A stretch of 11,320 nt of DNA from JADGGV01 sp035715725 (GCA_035715725.1 DASTKT010000168.1:1-11320), one strand, 5' to 3'; shown: positions 1 to 7,793, numbered from the stretch's first letter. Program-made: numbers and translations. The notes: generated by a model not told the origin, from the sequence alone.

Positions 1-2676
1 GTCTGGATCGACGACCTCACGTTCACGCCGCTCCCGCCGGTCACGCCGTACGACCTGACACCGACCGCGCGGGCGTCCTCGGCCCGCCCCGCCGCCGATG
101 CCGCCAGGGCGCTCGACGGCGACGCGGCCACCGCCTGGCGCAGCCGCGGCATGGGCGTCCAGACGCTCACGGTCGACTTCGGCAAGGCGCGCGAGTACGG
201 CGGCATCGTCCTCGACTGGGGGCCGGACTTCGCCACCGACTACGACGTCGAGACGTCCACCGACGGGCGGGAGTGGACCGGCGCGTACCGCGTGCGCGGC
301 GGCGACGGCGGCCGCGACTACGTGCCGATGCCGGAGACGGAGTCGCGCTGGCTGCGCCTGGTGCTCCGCCGCGCCCGCCAGGCCGCGGAGCTCGCGGCGC
401 CCGGCGCCGACCCCGGCCCCGGCCCCGGCCCGGGCTACGAGCTACGCGAGCTGCGCGTCCAGCCGTTGGCGTTCGGCGCCACGAAGAACGGGCTGCTGGC
501 GGCCGTCGCCGCCGACGCGCCGCGCGGGAGCTGGCCCCGCTACCTGGCGGGGCACGAGCCGTACTGGACGATCGTCGGCGCGTCCGGGGACACGGAGGAG
601 GCGCTCTTCGACACGGACGCGCGCCTCGAGCCGTTCGAGGGGTCGTTCTCGATCGAGCCGTTCGTCTACTCCGGGGGCCGGCTCTACACCTGGGCCGACG
701 GCGAGGCGGCGCCGAGCCTGGACCGGGGCTCCCTGCCGATCCCGTCCGTCCGCCGCGCCGCGGGGCCCGTCACCCTCACGGTCACGAGCTTCGCCGCGGG
801 CCCCGCCGGCGCCTCCACGCTCTACGCCCGCTACCACCTCGAGAACCCGTCTCCCGAGCCCGGCGCCGTCACGCTCTTCCTCGCCGTGCGGCCGCTCCAG
901 GTGAACCCGCCGTCGCAGTTCCTGAACGCGCCCGGCGGCGTCGCGGAGATCCACCGGCTGGCGTACGATGGCCGCGCGGTCGTGGTCGATGGAGCGCGTC
1001 GCGTCGTGCCGCTGACGAAGCCGGAAGCGTTCGGCGCCGTGAGCTTCGACGGCGGCGGCATCGCCGAGGCGCTGCGGGCGGGCCGACTCCCCGCCGCCTC
1101 GAGCGTGACCGATTCGACCGGCCTGGCCTCCGGCGCGCTCGCCTTTCCATTCGAACTGCGGCCGCACGCGTCGCGGGACATCGTCGTCGCCATCCCGCTG
1201 CACGACGCCTCCGCCGTGGCGCCGAGCGCCGCCGCCGCCGATTCGCTCCTCGCCGCCACCGCCCGCGAGTGGAGCGAGGCGCTCGGCCGCGTCACGATCG
1301 CGCTGCCGCCGGCGGGCGACGACGTCGCCCGCACGATCCGCTCGAACCTGGCCTACATCCTGATCAACCGCGACGGCCCGGGGATCCAGCCCGGCTCGCG
1401 CGCGTACTCGCGCTCGTGGATCCGCGACGGCGCGCTCACGTCCGCGGCGCTGCTCCGCCTCGGCCACCCGGCGGAGGTGCGCGCGTTCACCGAGTGGTAC
1501 GCCGGCTTCCTCTACCCGAGCGGCAAGGTCCCCTGCTGCGTCGATCGGCGCGGCGCCGACCCGGTCCCCGAGAACGACAGCAACGGCGAGTTCGTCTACC
1601 TCGTCGCCGAGTACTTCCGCTTCACGCACGACACCGCGTTCGTGCGCACGCTCTGGCCGAAGGTCCGCGCCGCCACGTTCTACATCGACACGCTGCGCCG
1701 GCAGCGGCGCACGCCGGAGTACCGCGCGCCGGACAAGCTCGTCTACTTCGGCCTGCTGCCGCAGTCCATCAGCCACGAGGGCTACTCGGCCAAGCCGATG
1801 CACTCGTACTGGGACGACCTCTTCGCGCTGCGCGGCCTGAAGGACGCCGCGTTCCTCGCCGGCGCGCTGGGCGAGGATTCGCTGCGGGACCGGTTCGCGG
1901 CGTTGACGGCCGAGTTCCGGGACGACCTCTACGCCTCGATGCGCCGCTCCATGGCCGAGCACCGGATCGACTACATCCCCGGCGCCGCCGAGCTGGGGGA
2001 CTTCGACGCGACGTCGACGACGATCGCGCTCGAGCCCGCCGGCGAGCTGGGCCGCCTCCCCGAGCCGGCGCTGCACCGCACGTTCGAGAAGTATTACGAG
2101 AATTTCGTGGCGCGGCGGGACGGGCGCCTGACATCCGAGGCGTACACGCCGTACGAGCTGCGCACGGTCGGCACGTTCGTCCGCCTCGGCGAGCGCGAGA
2201 AGGCGCACGAGCTCCTCGACTTCTTCCTGCGCGACCGCCGGCCGCCGCAATGGAACGAGTGGGCCGAGGTCGTGTGGAAGGATCCCGACACGCCCAAATT
2301 CATCGGCGACATGCCGCACACCTGGGTCGGCTCGGACTTCATCCGCTCGGCGCTCGACATGTTCGCCTATGGCGACGAGCGCGACTCCACGCTCGTCGTG
2401 GCCGCCGGCATCCCCGCGGCGTGGCTCGACGGCCCCGGCGTGCGCGTCGAGAACCTGCGGACCGAGTACGGCCGACTCTCCATGACGCTGAAGCGCGACG
2501 GCGGCGCCGTGCGTATTCGCGTGTGGGGGGACGTGGCCGTACCGCGCGGCGGGATCGTCGTGCGGCCGCCCGTCGCCAGCCCGCGGCTGGTCAGCGTGGA
2601 TGGCGCCACGGCAACCTGGACCGGCGACGGCGTCGTGGTCCGCCGCCTCCCGACCGAAATCGTGATGGTCCCCTGA
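1..2676 (+). CDS. Discoidin-domain six-hairpin glycosidase-like protein (5' partial)
   Basis: The reading frame is open from base 1 to the TGA at 2674-2676, so the gene starts upstream; 891 residues are visible. Numbering from the window's first codon: residues 1-13 end with a WIDDLTFTPLPP strand, typical of the end of a jelly-roll carbohydrate-binding domain. Residues about 22-155 form a discoidin (F5/8 type C) domain (ALDGDAATAW, then a TVDFGK strand and an STDGREW turn). Residues about 160-430 look like a beta-sandwich. From about 440 the pattern is an (alpha/alpha)6 barrel: WIRDG (473-477), ENDSNGE (524-530), HEGYS (592-596), YWDD (603-606), WNEWAE (751-756) and MPHTW (771-775). The tail from about 795 is beta-rich, as in glycosidase C-terminal caps. 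Conserved Asp/Glu in these motifs are candidate catalytic residues, but I cannot name the acid and base. Proteins of this look are usually labelled 'coagulation factor 5/8 type domain protein' and lack a tested activity. Export is likely, but the N-terminus is not in the window. Codon use matches the neighbours. Substrate is unknown; the GH94 and GH1 neighbours suggest a beta-glucan. The ATG at 151 lies inside the discoidin domain and is not the start. Confidence 0.85.
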   Translation, partial: VWIDDLTFTPLPPVTPYDLTPTARASSARPAADAARALDGDAATAWRSRGMGVQTLTVDFGKAREYGGIVLDWGPDFATDYDVETSTDGREWTGAYRVRGGDGGRDYVPMPETESRWLRLVLRRARQAAELAAPGADPGPGPGPGYELRELRVQPLAFGATKNGLLAAVAADAPRGSWPRYLAGHEPYWTIVGASGDTEEALFDTDARLEPFEGSFSIEPFVYSGGRLYTWADGEAAPSLDRGSLPIPSVRRAAGPVTLTVTSFAAGPAGASTLYARYHLENPSPEPGAVTLFLAVRPLQVNPPSQFLNAPGGVAEIHRLAYDGRAVVVDGARRVVPLTKPEAFGAVSFDGGGIAEALRAGRLPAASSVTDSTGLASGALAFPFELRPHASRDIVVAIPLHDASAVAPSAAAADSLLAATAREWSEALGRVTIALPPAGDDVARTIRSNLAYILINRDGPGIQPGSRAYSRSWIRDGALTSAALLRLGHPAEVRAFTEWYAGFLYPSGKVPCCVDRRGADPVPENDSNGEFVYLVAEYFRFTHDTAFVRTLWPKVRAATFYIDTLRRQRRTPEYRAPDKLVYFGLLPQSISHEGYSAKPMHSYWDDLFALRGLKDAAFLAGALGEDSLRDRFAALTAEFRDDLYASMRRSMAEHRIDYIPGAAELGDFDATSTTIALEPAGELGRLPEPALHRTFEKYYENFVARRDGRLTSEAYTPYELRTVGTFVRLGEREKAHELLDFFLRDRRPPQWNEWAEVVWKDPDTPKFIGDMPHTWVGSDFIRSALDMFAYGDERDSTLVVAAGIPAAWLDGPGVRVENLRTEYGRLSMTLKRDGGAVRIRVWGDVAVPRGGIVVRPPVASPRLVSVDGATATWTGDGVVVRRLPTEIVMVP
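411..434. repeat. Short CCCCGG tandem inside the discoidin domain
   Basis: Three perfect CCCCGG units (411-428) followed by a CCCGGG variant encode an alternating Pro-Gly run at about residues 137-145 of the partial hydrolase. It sits in a loop between two conserved strands of the discoidin domain. It looks like a local slippage expansion that lengthened a surface loop without breaking the frame, since six-base units keep codon phase. Confidence 0.5.
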
Positions 2677-2743
2677 GGGACCGCGACCCGACGTGGCCGC
2701 CGCGACCCGCCTCCTCTCGATGGCGAGCCGGCGGCGCGCCGAT

Positions 2744-2749
2744 GAAGGA
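2744..2749 (+). promoter_or_regulatory. Ribosome binding site favouring the ATG at 2753
   Basis: GAAGGA at 2744-2749 is a good Shine-Dalgarno match, though only 3 bases before the ATG at 2753. The competing in-frame GTG at 2693 has GAGGGA at 2675-2680, which overlaps the upstream stop codon and is 12 bases away. The ATG at 2720 has a pyrimidine-rich leader and no site. I chose 2753 because family homology begins shortly after it, at the conserved LSNGR. The extra 20 residues from the GTG are Arg/Ala-rich and resemble nothing I recognise. Confidence 0.45.
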
Positions 2750-2752
2750 TCG

Positions 2753-5700
2753 ATGACCGAGCAGCCTCGCACCGACCGGGGCGCCGCGCCGCCCGCGCAG
2801 CGCCTCTCCAACGGCCGCCTGACGTCGCGGCTGACCGCCGCCGGCGGCGGCGGCGTCAGCTACCGCGGCCTCGCGCTCACCCGCTGGACGCCCGACACGG
2901 TCACCGACGCCGACGGCGTCTGGATCTACCTCCGCGACCTCGACTCGGGCGCGCTCTGGTCCGCCGGCCGGCGGCCGGCGCGCCGCGAGCCCGAGGCGTA
3001 CGAGGCACGCCTCGCGCCCGGCATCGTCTCGATCCGGCGCGTCGACGACGGCATCGAGACGCTCCTCGAGGTGTGCGTCCCCCCCGGCGACGACGTCGAG
3101 CTGCGCCGCGTCCGGCTCGCGAACCGGAGCGGGCGGCCGCGCCGCCTCGAGGTCACGACGTACGCGGAGGTCGTGCTCGCCCCGGCGGCGGCCGACGCCG
3201 CGCACCCGGCGTTCTCCAAGCTGTTCGTGCAGACCGAGCACGTGCCGGAGTCGGACGCGCTCCTGGCCCGGCGCCGGCCGCGCAGCCCGGAGGACGAGCC
3301 GCTCTGGTTGGCGCACGCGCTCTCCGGCGGCGCCCCGCCCGCCGACGGCGCCGGCCACGAGACGGACCGCGCCCGCTTCCTCGGCCGCGGCCGCTCCGCC
3401 GCGGCGCCCGCGGCGCTCGATCCCGGCGCCGCGCTCGCCGGCACGGTCGGCGCCGTGCTCGATCCCGTGCTGAGCCTGCGCCGCGTCGTCGAGCTGGCGC
3501 CGGGCGCCACGGCCACGCTCGTGGCGGTCCTCGCCGCGGCGCCGGAGCGCGCCGCCGCGCTCGAGCTGGCCGTCCGCTGGACCGCGAGCGACGCCACCGC
3601 CGCCGGCGGGGCCGTGGACACGGCGTTCGCGGACGCCGCGTCCGCGGGCCCCGCGGTCGTCGGCGGCCTGGCCGCCGGCGCCAGCCCCGCGTTCGGCGAC
3701 CCCGCGTCCGGCGACCCCGCGCCCGCTGGAGCCGGCGACGCCGCCCCGGCCGAAGCATCGACGCGCTTCCGCCCGGCCGCGTTCGCGGACGCCGCGGACG
3801 CCGACGCCCCGGCCGCGGACGCCGACGCCCCCGAGCCGCTCCGCAACTTCAACGGCTTCGGCGGCTTCTCCGCCGATGGGACCGAGTACGTGCTGCGTCT
3901 CCCGCCCGGCCCCGCCGGCCCGGCGCTGCCGCCGCTGCCGTGGACGCACGTCGTCGCCAACGAGGAAACGGGCTTCATCGTCTCGGAGCGCGGCGCCGCG
4001 TCCACCTGGAGCCTGAACAGCCGCGAGAACCGGCTCACGCCCTGGCTGAACGATCCGGTCTCCGATCCGCACGCCGAGGCGCTCTACCTGCGCGACGAGG
4101 AGACCGGCCTCTTCTGGTCGCCGCAGCCCGGCCCCGTCCCCGCGCCCGCGCCCTACGAGGTCCGCTACGGCTTCGGCTACGCCCGCTGGCGCACGACGGC
4201 GTTCGGGATCGAGCACGACGTCGTCGCGTTCGTGCCGCGGCACGGGCCGGCCAAGCTCGTCCGGCTCCGCCTCACGAACCGCGCCGGCCGCGACCGCCGC
4301 CTCTCCGTCTTCGCGTTCGCGCAGTGGGTGCTGGGCGGGCTGCCGCACGAGACCGCGCGCTCCGTCGTGACCGAGCGCGACCCCACCACCGGCGCCGTCC
4401 TCGCCACGAACCGCGAGAACGGCGAGTTCGCCGGCCGCGTCGCGTTCGCCGCGCTGCTCGCGGCCGACCTCGGGCCGGTCGAGGCCAGCGCCGACCGCGT
4501 CGCGTTCCTCGGCCGCGGCGGCTCCGTCGCCGATCCCGCCGCGCTCCGCTCCGATGCTCCGCTGGACGAGCGGACCGGCGCCGGCCTCGAGCCGTGCGCG
4601 GCGTTCCGCCGCCGCTTCGACCTCGGCGACGGCGAGAGCTGGGAGTGCACGTTCGTGATCGGCGAGGCGGCCTCGGCGGAGCACGCGCGAGCCCACGTCG
4701 CCCGGATGAGCGAGCCCGCCGCCGTCGACCGCTCCCTCGCCGAGGCGCGCGCCTTCTGGTCCGACCTCACCGGCCGCATCCGCGTCCGCACCCCCGCCGA
4801 CGCCATCGACCTGATGGTCAACGGCTGGCTCGTCTACCAGAACCTGGCCTGCCGCCTCTGGGCCCGCTCCGCGTTCTACCAGAGCGGCGGCGCGTTCGGC
4901 TTCCGCGACCAGCTCCAGGACGCCGGCGCGCTCGTCTACCTCGACCCGACGCTGACCCGGCGCCAGATCCTCGTGCACGCGGCCCACCAGTTCCCCGAGG
5001 GAGACGTGCTCCACTGGTGGCACCCGCCCACCGGCAAGGGGATCCGCACGCGCTTCTCCGACGACCTGCTCTGGCTCCCCTACGTCACCACGTTCTACCT
5101 GGCGACGACGGGCGACCGCTCCATCCTCGACGAGCCCGCGCCGTTCGTCACCGCCCGCGCGCTCGAGCCGGGCGAGGACGAGGCGTTCGTCTTCCCCGCA
5201 CCGGCCGGCACCGCCGCCAGCATCTACGAGCACTGCTGCGCCGCGCTCGACCGCTCGCTCACCGCCGGCGCGCATGGTCTCCCGCTCATCGGCACCGGCG
5301 ACTGGAACGACGGCATGAACCGCGTCGGGCGCGAGGGCCGCGGCGAAAGCGTCTGGCTCGGCTTCTTCCTCTACGCGATCCTCGAGGCCTTCATCCCGCT
5401 CTGCGCCGAGCGCGGGGACGGCGAGCGGGAAGGCCGCTACCGCGCCTACCGCGACCGCCTCCGCCACGCCCTGAACGACGCCGGCTGGGACGGCGAGTGG
5501 TACCGCCGCGCGTTCTACGACGACGGCGCGCCGCTCGGCTCCCAGCGGAGCGACGAGTGCCGCATCGACGCCATCGCGCAGGCGTGGGCCGTCCTCTCCG
5601 GCGCCGCGCCGCCCGATCGTGCCGACCGCGCGCTCGACGCGCTCGAGGCGAACCTCGTCGACGAGCGCGCCGGGCTGGTCCGGCTCCTCGCGCCGCCCTT

Positions 5701-6301
5701 CGACCGCACGCCCCACGACCCGGGCTACATCAAGGGCTACCTCCCCGGCGTCCGCGAGAACGGCGGTCAGTACACGCACGGCGCGCTCTGGGCCGTGCGC
5801 GCGCTCGCGGAGGCGGGCCGCGCCGAGCGCGCGGCGCCGCTCCTCGAGATGCTCAGCCCCGTCAGCCACGCCCTGACCCGCGAGGAGGCTGGGGTGTACC
5901 GCGTCGAGCCGTACGTCGTCGCCGCCGACGTCTACGGCGTGGCGCCTCACGTCGGCCGCGGCGGCTGGACGTGGTACACGGGCTCAGCGGGGTGGATGTA
6001 CCGGGTGGCGCTCGAGTCGGTCCTGGGGCTGACCGTCGACGGGGGGCGGACGCTGCGGCTGCGGCCGTGCATCCCGGCGGCGTGGCCGGGCTTCTCGCTC
6101 CGCTACACGCTGCCGGACCGCGCGGCCACCTACCAGGTGGACATCCGCCGCGCCACCGGCCGCACCGAGGCGACGCTGGACGGGGAGCGGCTCGCGATCG
6201 TGGACGGCGCGGTGGCGATCCCGATCCGGAGGGACGGCGCGGTGCACCGGGTGGAGGTCGCGCTGGGAGGGGATGTCGGTTCGCGGTACAGGGAGCGGTG
6301 A
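2753..6301 (+). CDS. NdvB-type GH94 phosphorylase, probable 1,2-beta-oligoglucan phosphorylase
   Basis: GH94 enzymes cleave beta-glucosides with inorganic phosphate, releasing glucose 1-phosphate. The 1182-residue product matches the C-terminal half of cyclic beta-1,2-glucan synthase. A first beta-sandwich (about 20-280) carries LSNGR, YLRDLDSGALWSAG and the strongly conserved run around 'DAAHPAFSKLFVQTEHV'. An Ala/Asp/Pro linker follows (about 283-363). The second unit starts at NFNGFGGFS (365) with SRENRLTPWLNDPVSDP. The (alpha/alpha)6 barrel carries HQFPEGDVLHWWHPPTGKG (from 745), the catalytic motif DWNDGMN (850-856; the second Asp, 853, is the expected general acid by family analogy) and WYTGSAGWM (1074-1082). 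There is no signal peptide, membrane segment or GT84 domain, so it is a free cytoplasmic enzyme. At about 1100-1200 residues with two sandwich units it resembles characterised 1,2-beta-oligoglucan phosphorylases such as Listeria Lin1839. Cellobiose-type phosphorylases are nearer 800 residues and lack the first unit. It lies 76 bp after the hydrolase, probably co-transcribed. The family is secure; substrate linkage is inferred. A GTG at 2693 is an alternative start. Confidence 0.9.
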   Translation: MTEQPRTDRGAAPPAQRLSNGRLTSRLTAAGGGGVSYRGLALTRWTPDTVTDADGVWIYLRDLDSGALWSAGRRPARREPEAYEARLAPGIVSIRRVDDGIETLLEVCVPPGDDVELRRVRLANRSGRPRRLEVTTYAEVVLAPAAADAAHPAFSKLFVQTEHVPESDALLARRRPRSPEDEPLWLAHALSGGAPPADGAGHETDRARFLGRGRSAAAPAALDPGAALAGTVGAVLDPVLSLRRVVELAPGATATLVAVLAAAPERAAALELAVRWTASDATAAGGAVDTAFADAASAGPAVVGGLAAGASPAFGDPASGDPAPAGAGDAAPAEASTRFRPAAFADAADADAPAADADAPEPLRNFNGFGGFSADGTEYVLRLPPGPAGPALPPLPWTHVVANEETGFIVSERGAASTWSLNSRENRLTPWLNDPVSDPHAEALYLRDEETGLFWSPQPGPVPAPAPYEVRYGFGYARWRTTAFGIEHDVVAFVPRHGPAKLVRLRLTNRAGRDRRLSVFAFAQWVLGGLPHETARSVVTERDPTTGAVLATNRENGEFAGRVAFAALLAADLGPVEASADRVAFLGRGGSVADPAALRSDAPLDERTGAGLEPCAAFRRRFDLGDGESWECTFVIGEAASAEHARAHVARMSEPAAVDRSLAEARAFWSDLTGRIRVRTPADAIDLMVNGWLVYQNLACRLWARSAFYQSGGAFGFRDQLQDAGALVYLDPTLTRRQILVHAAHQFPEGDVLHWWHPPTGKGIRTRFSDDLLWLPYVTTFYLATTGDRSILDEPAPFVTARALEPGEDEAFVFPAPAGTAASIYEHCCAALDRSLTAGAHGLPLIGTGDWNDGMNRVGREGRGESVWLGFFLYAILEAFIPLCAERGDGEREGRYRAYRDRLRHALNDAGWDGEWYRRAFYDDGAPLGSQRSDECRIDAIAQAWAVLSGAAPPDRADRALDALEANLVDERAGLVRLLAPPFDRTPHDPGYIKGYLPGVRENGGQYTHGALWAVRALAEAGRAERAAPLLEMLSPVSHALTREEAGVYRVEPYVVAADVYGVAPHVGRGGWTWYTGSAGWMYRVALESVLGLTVDGGRTLRLRPCIPAAWPGFSLRYTLPDRAATYQVDIRRATGRTEATLDGERLAIVDGAVAIPIRRDGAVHRVEVALGGDVGSRYRER
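3599..3840. repeat. Repeat-built Ala/Asp/Pro linker within the GH94 gene
   Basis: This stretch encodes about 80 residues of almost only Ala, Gly, Asp, Pro and Val between the two conserved units of the phosphorylase. Several direct repeats make it up. An 18-bp repeat occurs at 3622-3639 and 3779-3796 (GCGTTCGCGGACGCCGCG). A 13-bp repeat, CGGCGACCCCGCG, occurs at 3694-3706 and 3709-3721, a 15-bp period giving GDPAS/GDPAP. A 19-bp repeat occurs at 3792-3810 and 3813-3831, a 21-bp period giving DADAP twice. All periods are multiples of three, so expansion or loss keeps the frame. The conserved family sequence resumes immediately afterwards, so this is a tolerated insertion in the hinge. Confidence 0.75.
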
Positions 6302-6374
6302 GGATGCGGGGCGGGTCGGCGCATCAGGCTATGGCCATGCCCCGCGGGCGCCGCGATCCTGTGAACGGGGGAGC

Positions 6375-6419
6375 GCCGACCTCGCCGACCTCGCCGACCT
6401 CGCCGACCTCGCCGACCTC
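6375..6419. repeat. Five perfect 9-bp tandem repeats in a convergent intergenic gap
   Basis: GCCGACCTC is repeated five times without a mismatch (6375-6383, 6384-6392, 6393-6401, 6402-6410, 6411-6419). It fills the part of the 122-bp gap next to the GH1 stop codon (complement of 6424-6426). The gap lies between two convergent genes, so it should hold 3' ends and no promoter. The rest of the gap (6302-6374) shows only a 5-bp hairpin (6343-6347 with 6351-6355) without a T tract. I see no gene in it. Perfect copies imply recent expansion or strong homogenisation. Confidence 0.9.
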
Positions 6420-6423
6420 GCCC

Positions 6424-7776
6424 CTACCCCAGCACCGCCCCCCCGCTCCCGATCACCTCCGCGTAGAACCGCGCGCTCCGCTTCGGCGTCCGCCGCTGCG
6501 TCTCGAAGTCGACGTGCACGATGCCGAATCGCTTCGAGTAGCCGTGGCTCCACTCGTAGTTGTCCAGCAGGCTCCACGCGAAGTACCCGCGCACGTCCAC
6601 CCCCGCGTCCCGCGCCCGGCGCACCGCCCGCAGGTGCTCGCGCAGGTATGCGACGCGCAGCGGGTCCTCCACGACATCGCCTTCGGCCGTGGGCGGGTCG
6701 TAGAACGCTGCGCCGTTCTCCGTCACGTAGAGCGGCACGGCGCCGTAGCGGTCCCGCACCCACCGCAGCGTGTCCTCGAGTCCGGGCGGGTACACCTCCC
6801 AGCCCATCTCCGTGTACGCGTGCCGCGGCTGCCTCACGCGTCCGGCCCGCGCCGGCACGTCCGCCGGCTCGTCCCGCACGACCGCACGCGTGTAGTAGTT
6901 CACGCCGACGAAGTCGACCGCCAGCCGGATGCCCGCGAGATCCGACTCCGGCCACGTCGGCCACGCCTCGCCGAACACCTCCGCCAGCTCCTCCGGGTAG
7001 CGGCCGAGGAACACCGGATCGAGGAAGTACCGGTTCATGTACGCGTCCGCGCGCGCCGTGGCGGCGAGGTCCGCCGGCTCCTGCGTCGCCGGGTACTTCG
7101 GCTCGAGGTTCACGACGAGCCCGACCTCCCCCGTCGCGTCGGACGCCCGGAACGCCGCGACCCCCGCCGCGTGCGCCCGCAGCAGGTTGTGGGCGACGCG
7201 GGGCGTCTCGAACAGGTTGCGGTGCCCCGGCGCGAGCCCGCCGTGCATGTAGCCGCCGTCCATGACCACCCACGGCTCGTTCAGCGTCGCCCAGAGCGGC
7301 ACGCGGTCCCCCAGCGCGCGGTACATCACGGCGGCATACTCGCCGAACCAGTCGGCGACGTCGGGGTTCAACCACCCGCCGCGGTCGTCCAGCGCGGCGG
7401 GCAGGTCCCAGTGGTACAGCGTCGCGCTCGGCGTGAGCCCGGCCTCGAGCAGCGCGTCGACCAGGCGGTCGTAGTGCGCGAGCCCGGGCGGGTTGACGGC
7501 GCCCGTGCCCCACGGCAGCACGCGACCCCAGGCGATGCTGAAGCGGTACGCGTTCAGCCCCAGCTCCCGCATCAGCCGGATGTCGTCCGGGTAGCGGCGG
7601 TACTGGTCGCAGGCGACGTCGCCCGTCTCGCCCGCGTGCGTCCGCCCCGGCGTGTGCGCGAAGCGGTGCCAGATGCTGGGCCCCGCGCCGTCCGCCAGCG
7701 GCTCGCCCTCGACCTGGTACGCCGAGGTCGCCGCGCCCCACAGGAAGCCGTCCGGAAAGGTCATCGTTTCGCTCAT
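6424..7776 (-). CDS. GH1 family beta-glucosidase
   Basis: This 450-residue enzyme has the normal length and all landmarks of a retaining GH1 beta-glucosidase, which removes non-reducing-end glucose (or a related sugar) from beta-glucosides. Seen in order: the N-terminal FPDGFLWGAATSAYQVEG (glycone-binding Gln21), YHWDLP (His122), the acid/base motif TLNEP (Glu167), NYYTR (293-297), the nucleophile motif YVTENG (Glu353), and WSLLDNYEW (Trp401, Glu408, Trp409), which completes the glycone pocket. No signal peptide is present, so it is cytoplasmic and would act on imported disaccharides, or on short products left by the GH94 enzyme. The start is uncertain by four codons: Met1 at 7774-7776 or Met5 at 7762-7764 (MTFPDGF). 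Neither has a good ribosome binding site on this strand; the 17 bases before Met1 are pyrimidine-rich, which may mean leaderless or weak initiation. It is convergent with the GH94 gene and divergent from the ABC ATPase gene, so it must have its own promoter, lying within the ATPase coding region. Exact glycone and linkage preference cannot be told from sequence. Confidence 0.96.
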   Translation of the reverse strand: MSETMTFPDGFLWGAATSAYQVEGEPLADGAGPSIWHRFAHTPGRTHAGETGDVACDQYRRYPDDIRLMRELGLNAYRFSIAWGRVLPWGTGAVNPPGLAHYDRLVDALLEAGLTPSATLYHWDLPAALDDRGGWLNPDVADWFGEYAAVMYRALGDRVPLWATLNEPWVVMDGGYMHGGLAPGHRNLFETPRVAHNLLRAHAAGVAAFRASDATGEVGLVVNLEPKYPATQEPADLAATARADAYMNRYFLDPVFLGRYPEELAEVFGEAWPTWPESDLAGIRLAVDFVGVNYYTRAVVRDEPADVPARAGRVRQPRHAYTEMGWEVYPPGLEDTLRWVRDRYGAVPLYVTENGAAFYDPPTAEGDVVEDPLRVAYLREHLRAVRRARDAGVDVRGYFAWSLLDNYEWSHGYSKRFGIVHVDFETQRRTPKRSARFYAEVIGSGGAVLG

Positions 7777-7782
7777 GTCAGC

Positions 7783-7786
7783 GGAG
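7783..7786 (+). promoter_or_regulatory. Ribosome binding site of the ABC ATPase gene
   Basis: GGAG at 7783-7786, within GGAGAGG (7783-7789), lies 7 bases before the ATG at 7794. It fixes that start codon. It occupies much of the 17-bp gap to the divergent GH1 gene, leaving no room for a promoter between the two start codons. Confidence 0.75.
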
Positions 7787-7793
7787 AGGTCCC

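Noticed and set aside
442..2811. Minus-strand open frame of 789 codons opposite the hydrolase gene
   Set aside because: Composition is Arg/Ala/Val-rich without any recognisable motif, and the plus strand carries the discoidin and six-hairpin motifs.
2591..5950. Minus-strand open frame of 1119 codons opposite the GH94 gene
   Set aside because: It lies antisense to a gene with clear family motifs, its translation is low-complexity Arg/Ala/Gly/Val, and such frames arise when third positions are nearly all G or C.
6343..6355. CGCGG-GCG-CCGCG hairpin as a terminator for the GH94 gene
   Set aside because: The stem has only 5 bp and a 3-base loop, and no T tract follows on either strand; this is expected by chance in DNA this rich in GC.
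6375..6419. The 9-bp repeats as a CRISPR array or as coding repeats
   Set aside because: There are no spacers between copies, so it is not CRISPR. The open frames across it have no start signal or family similarity, so coding is not supported.
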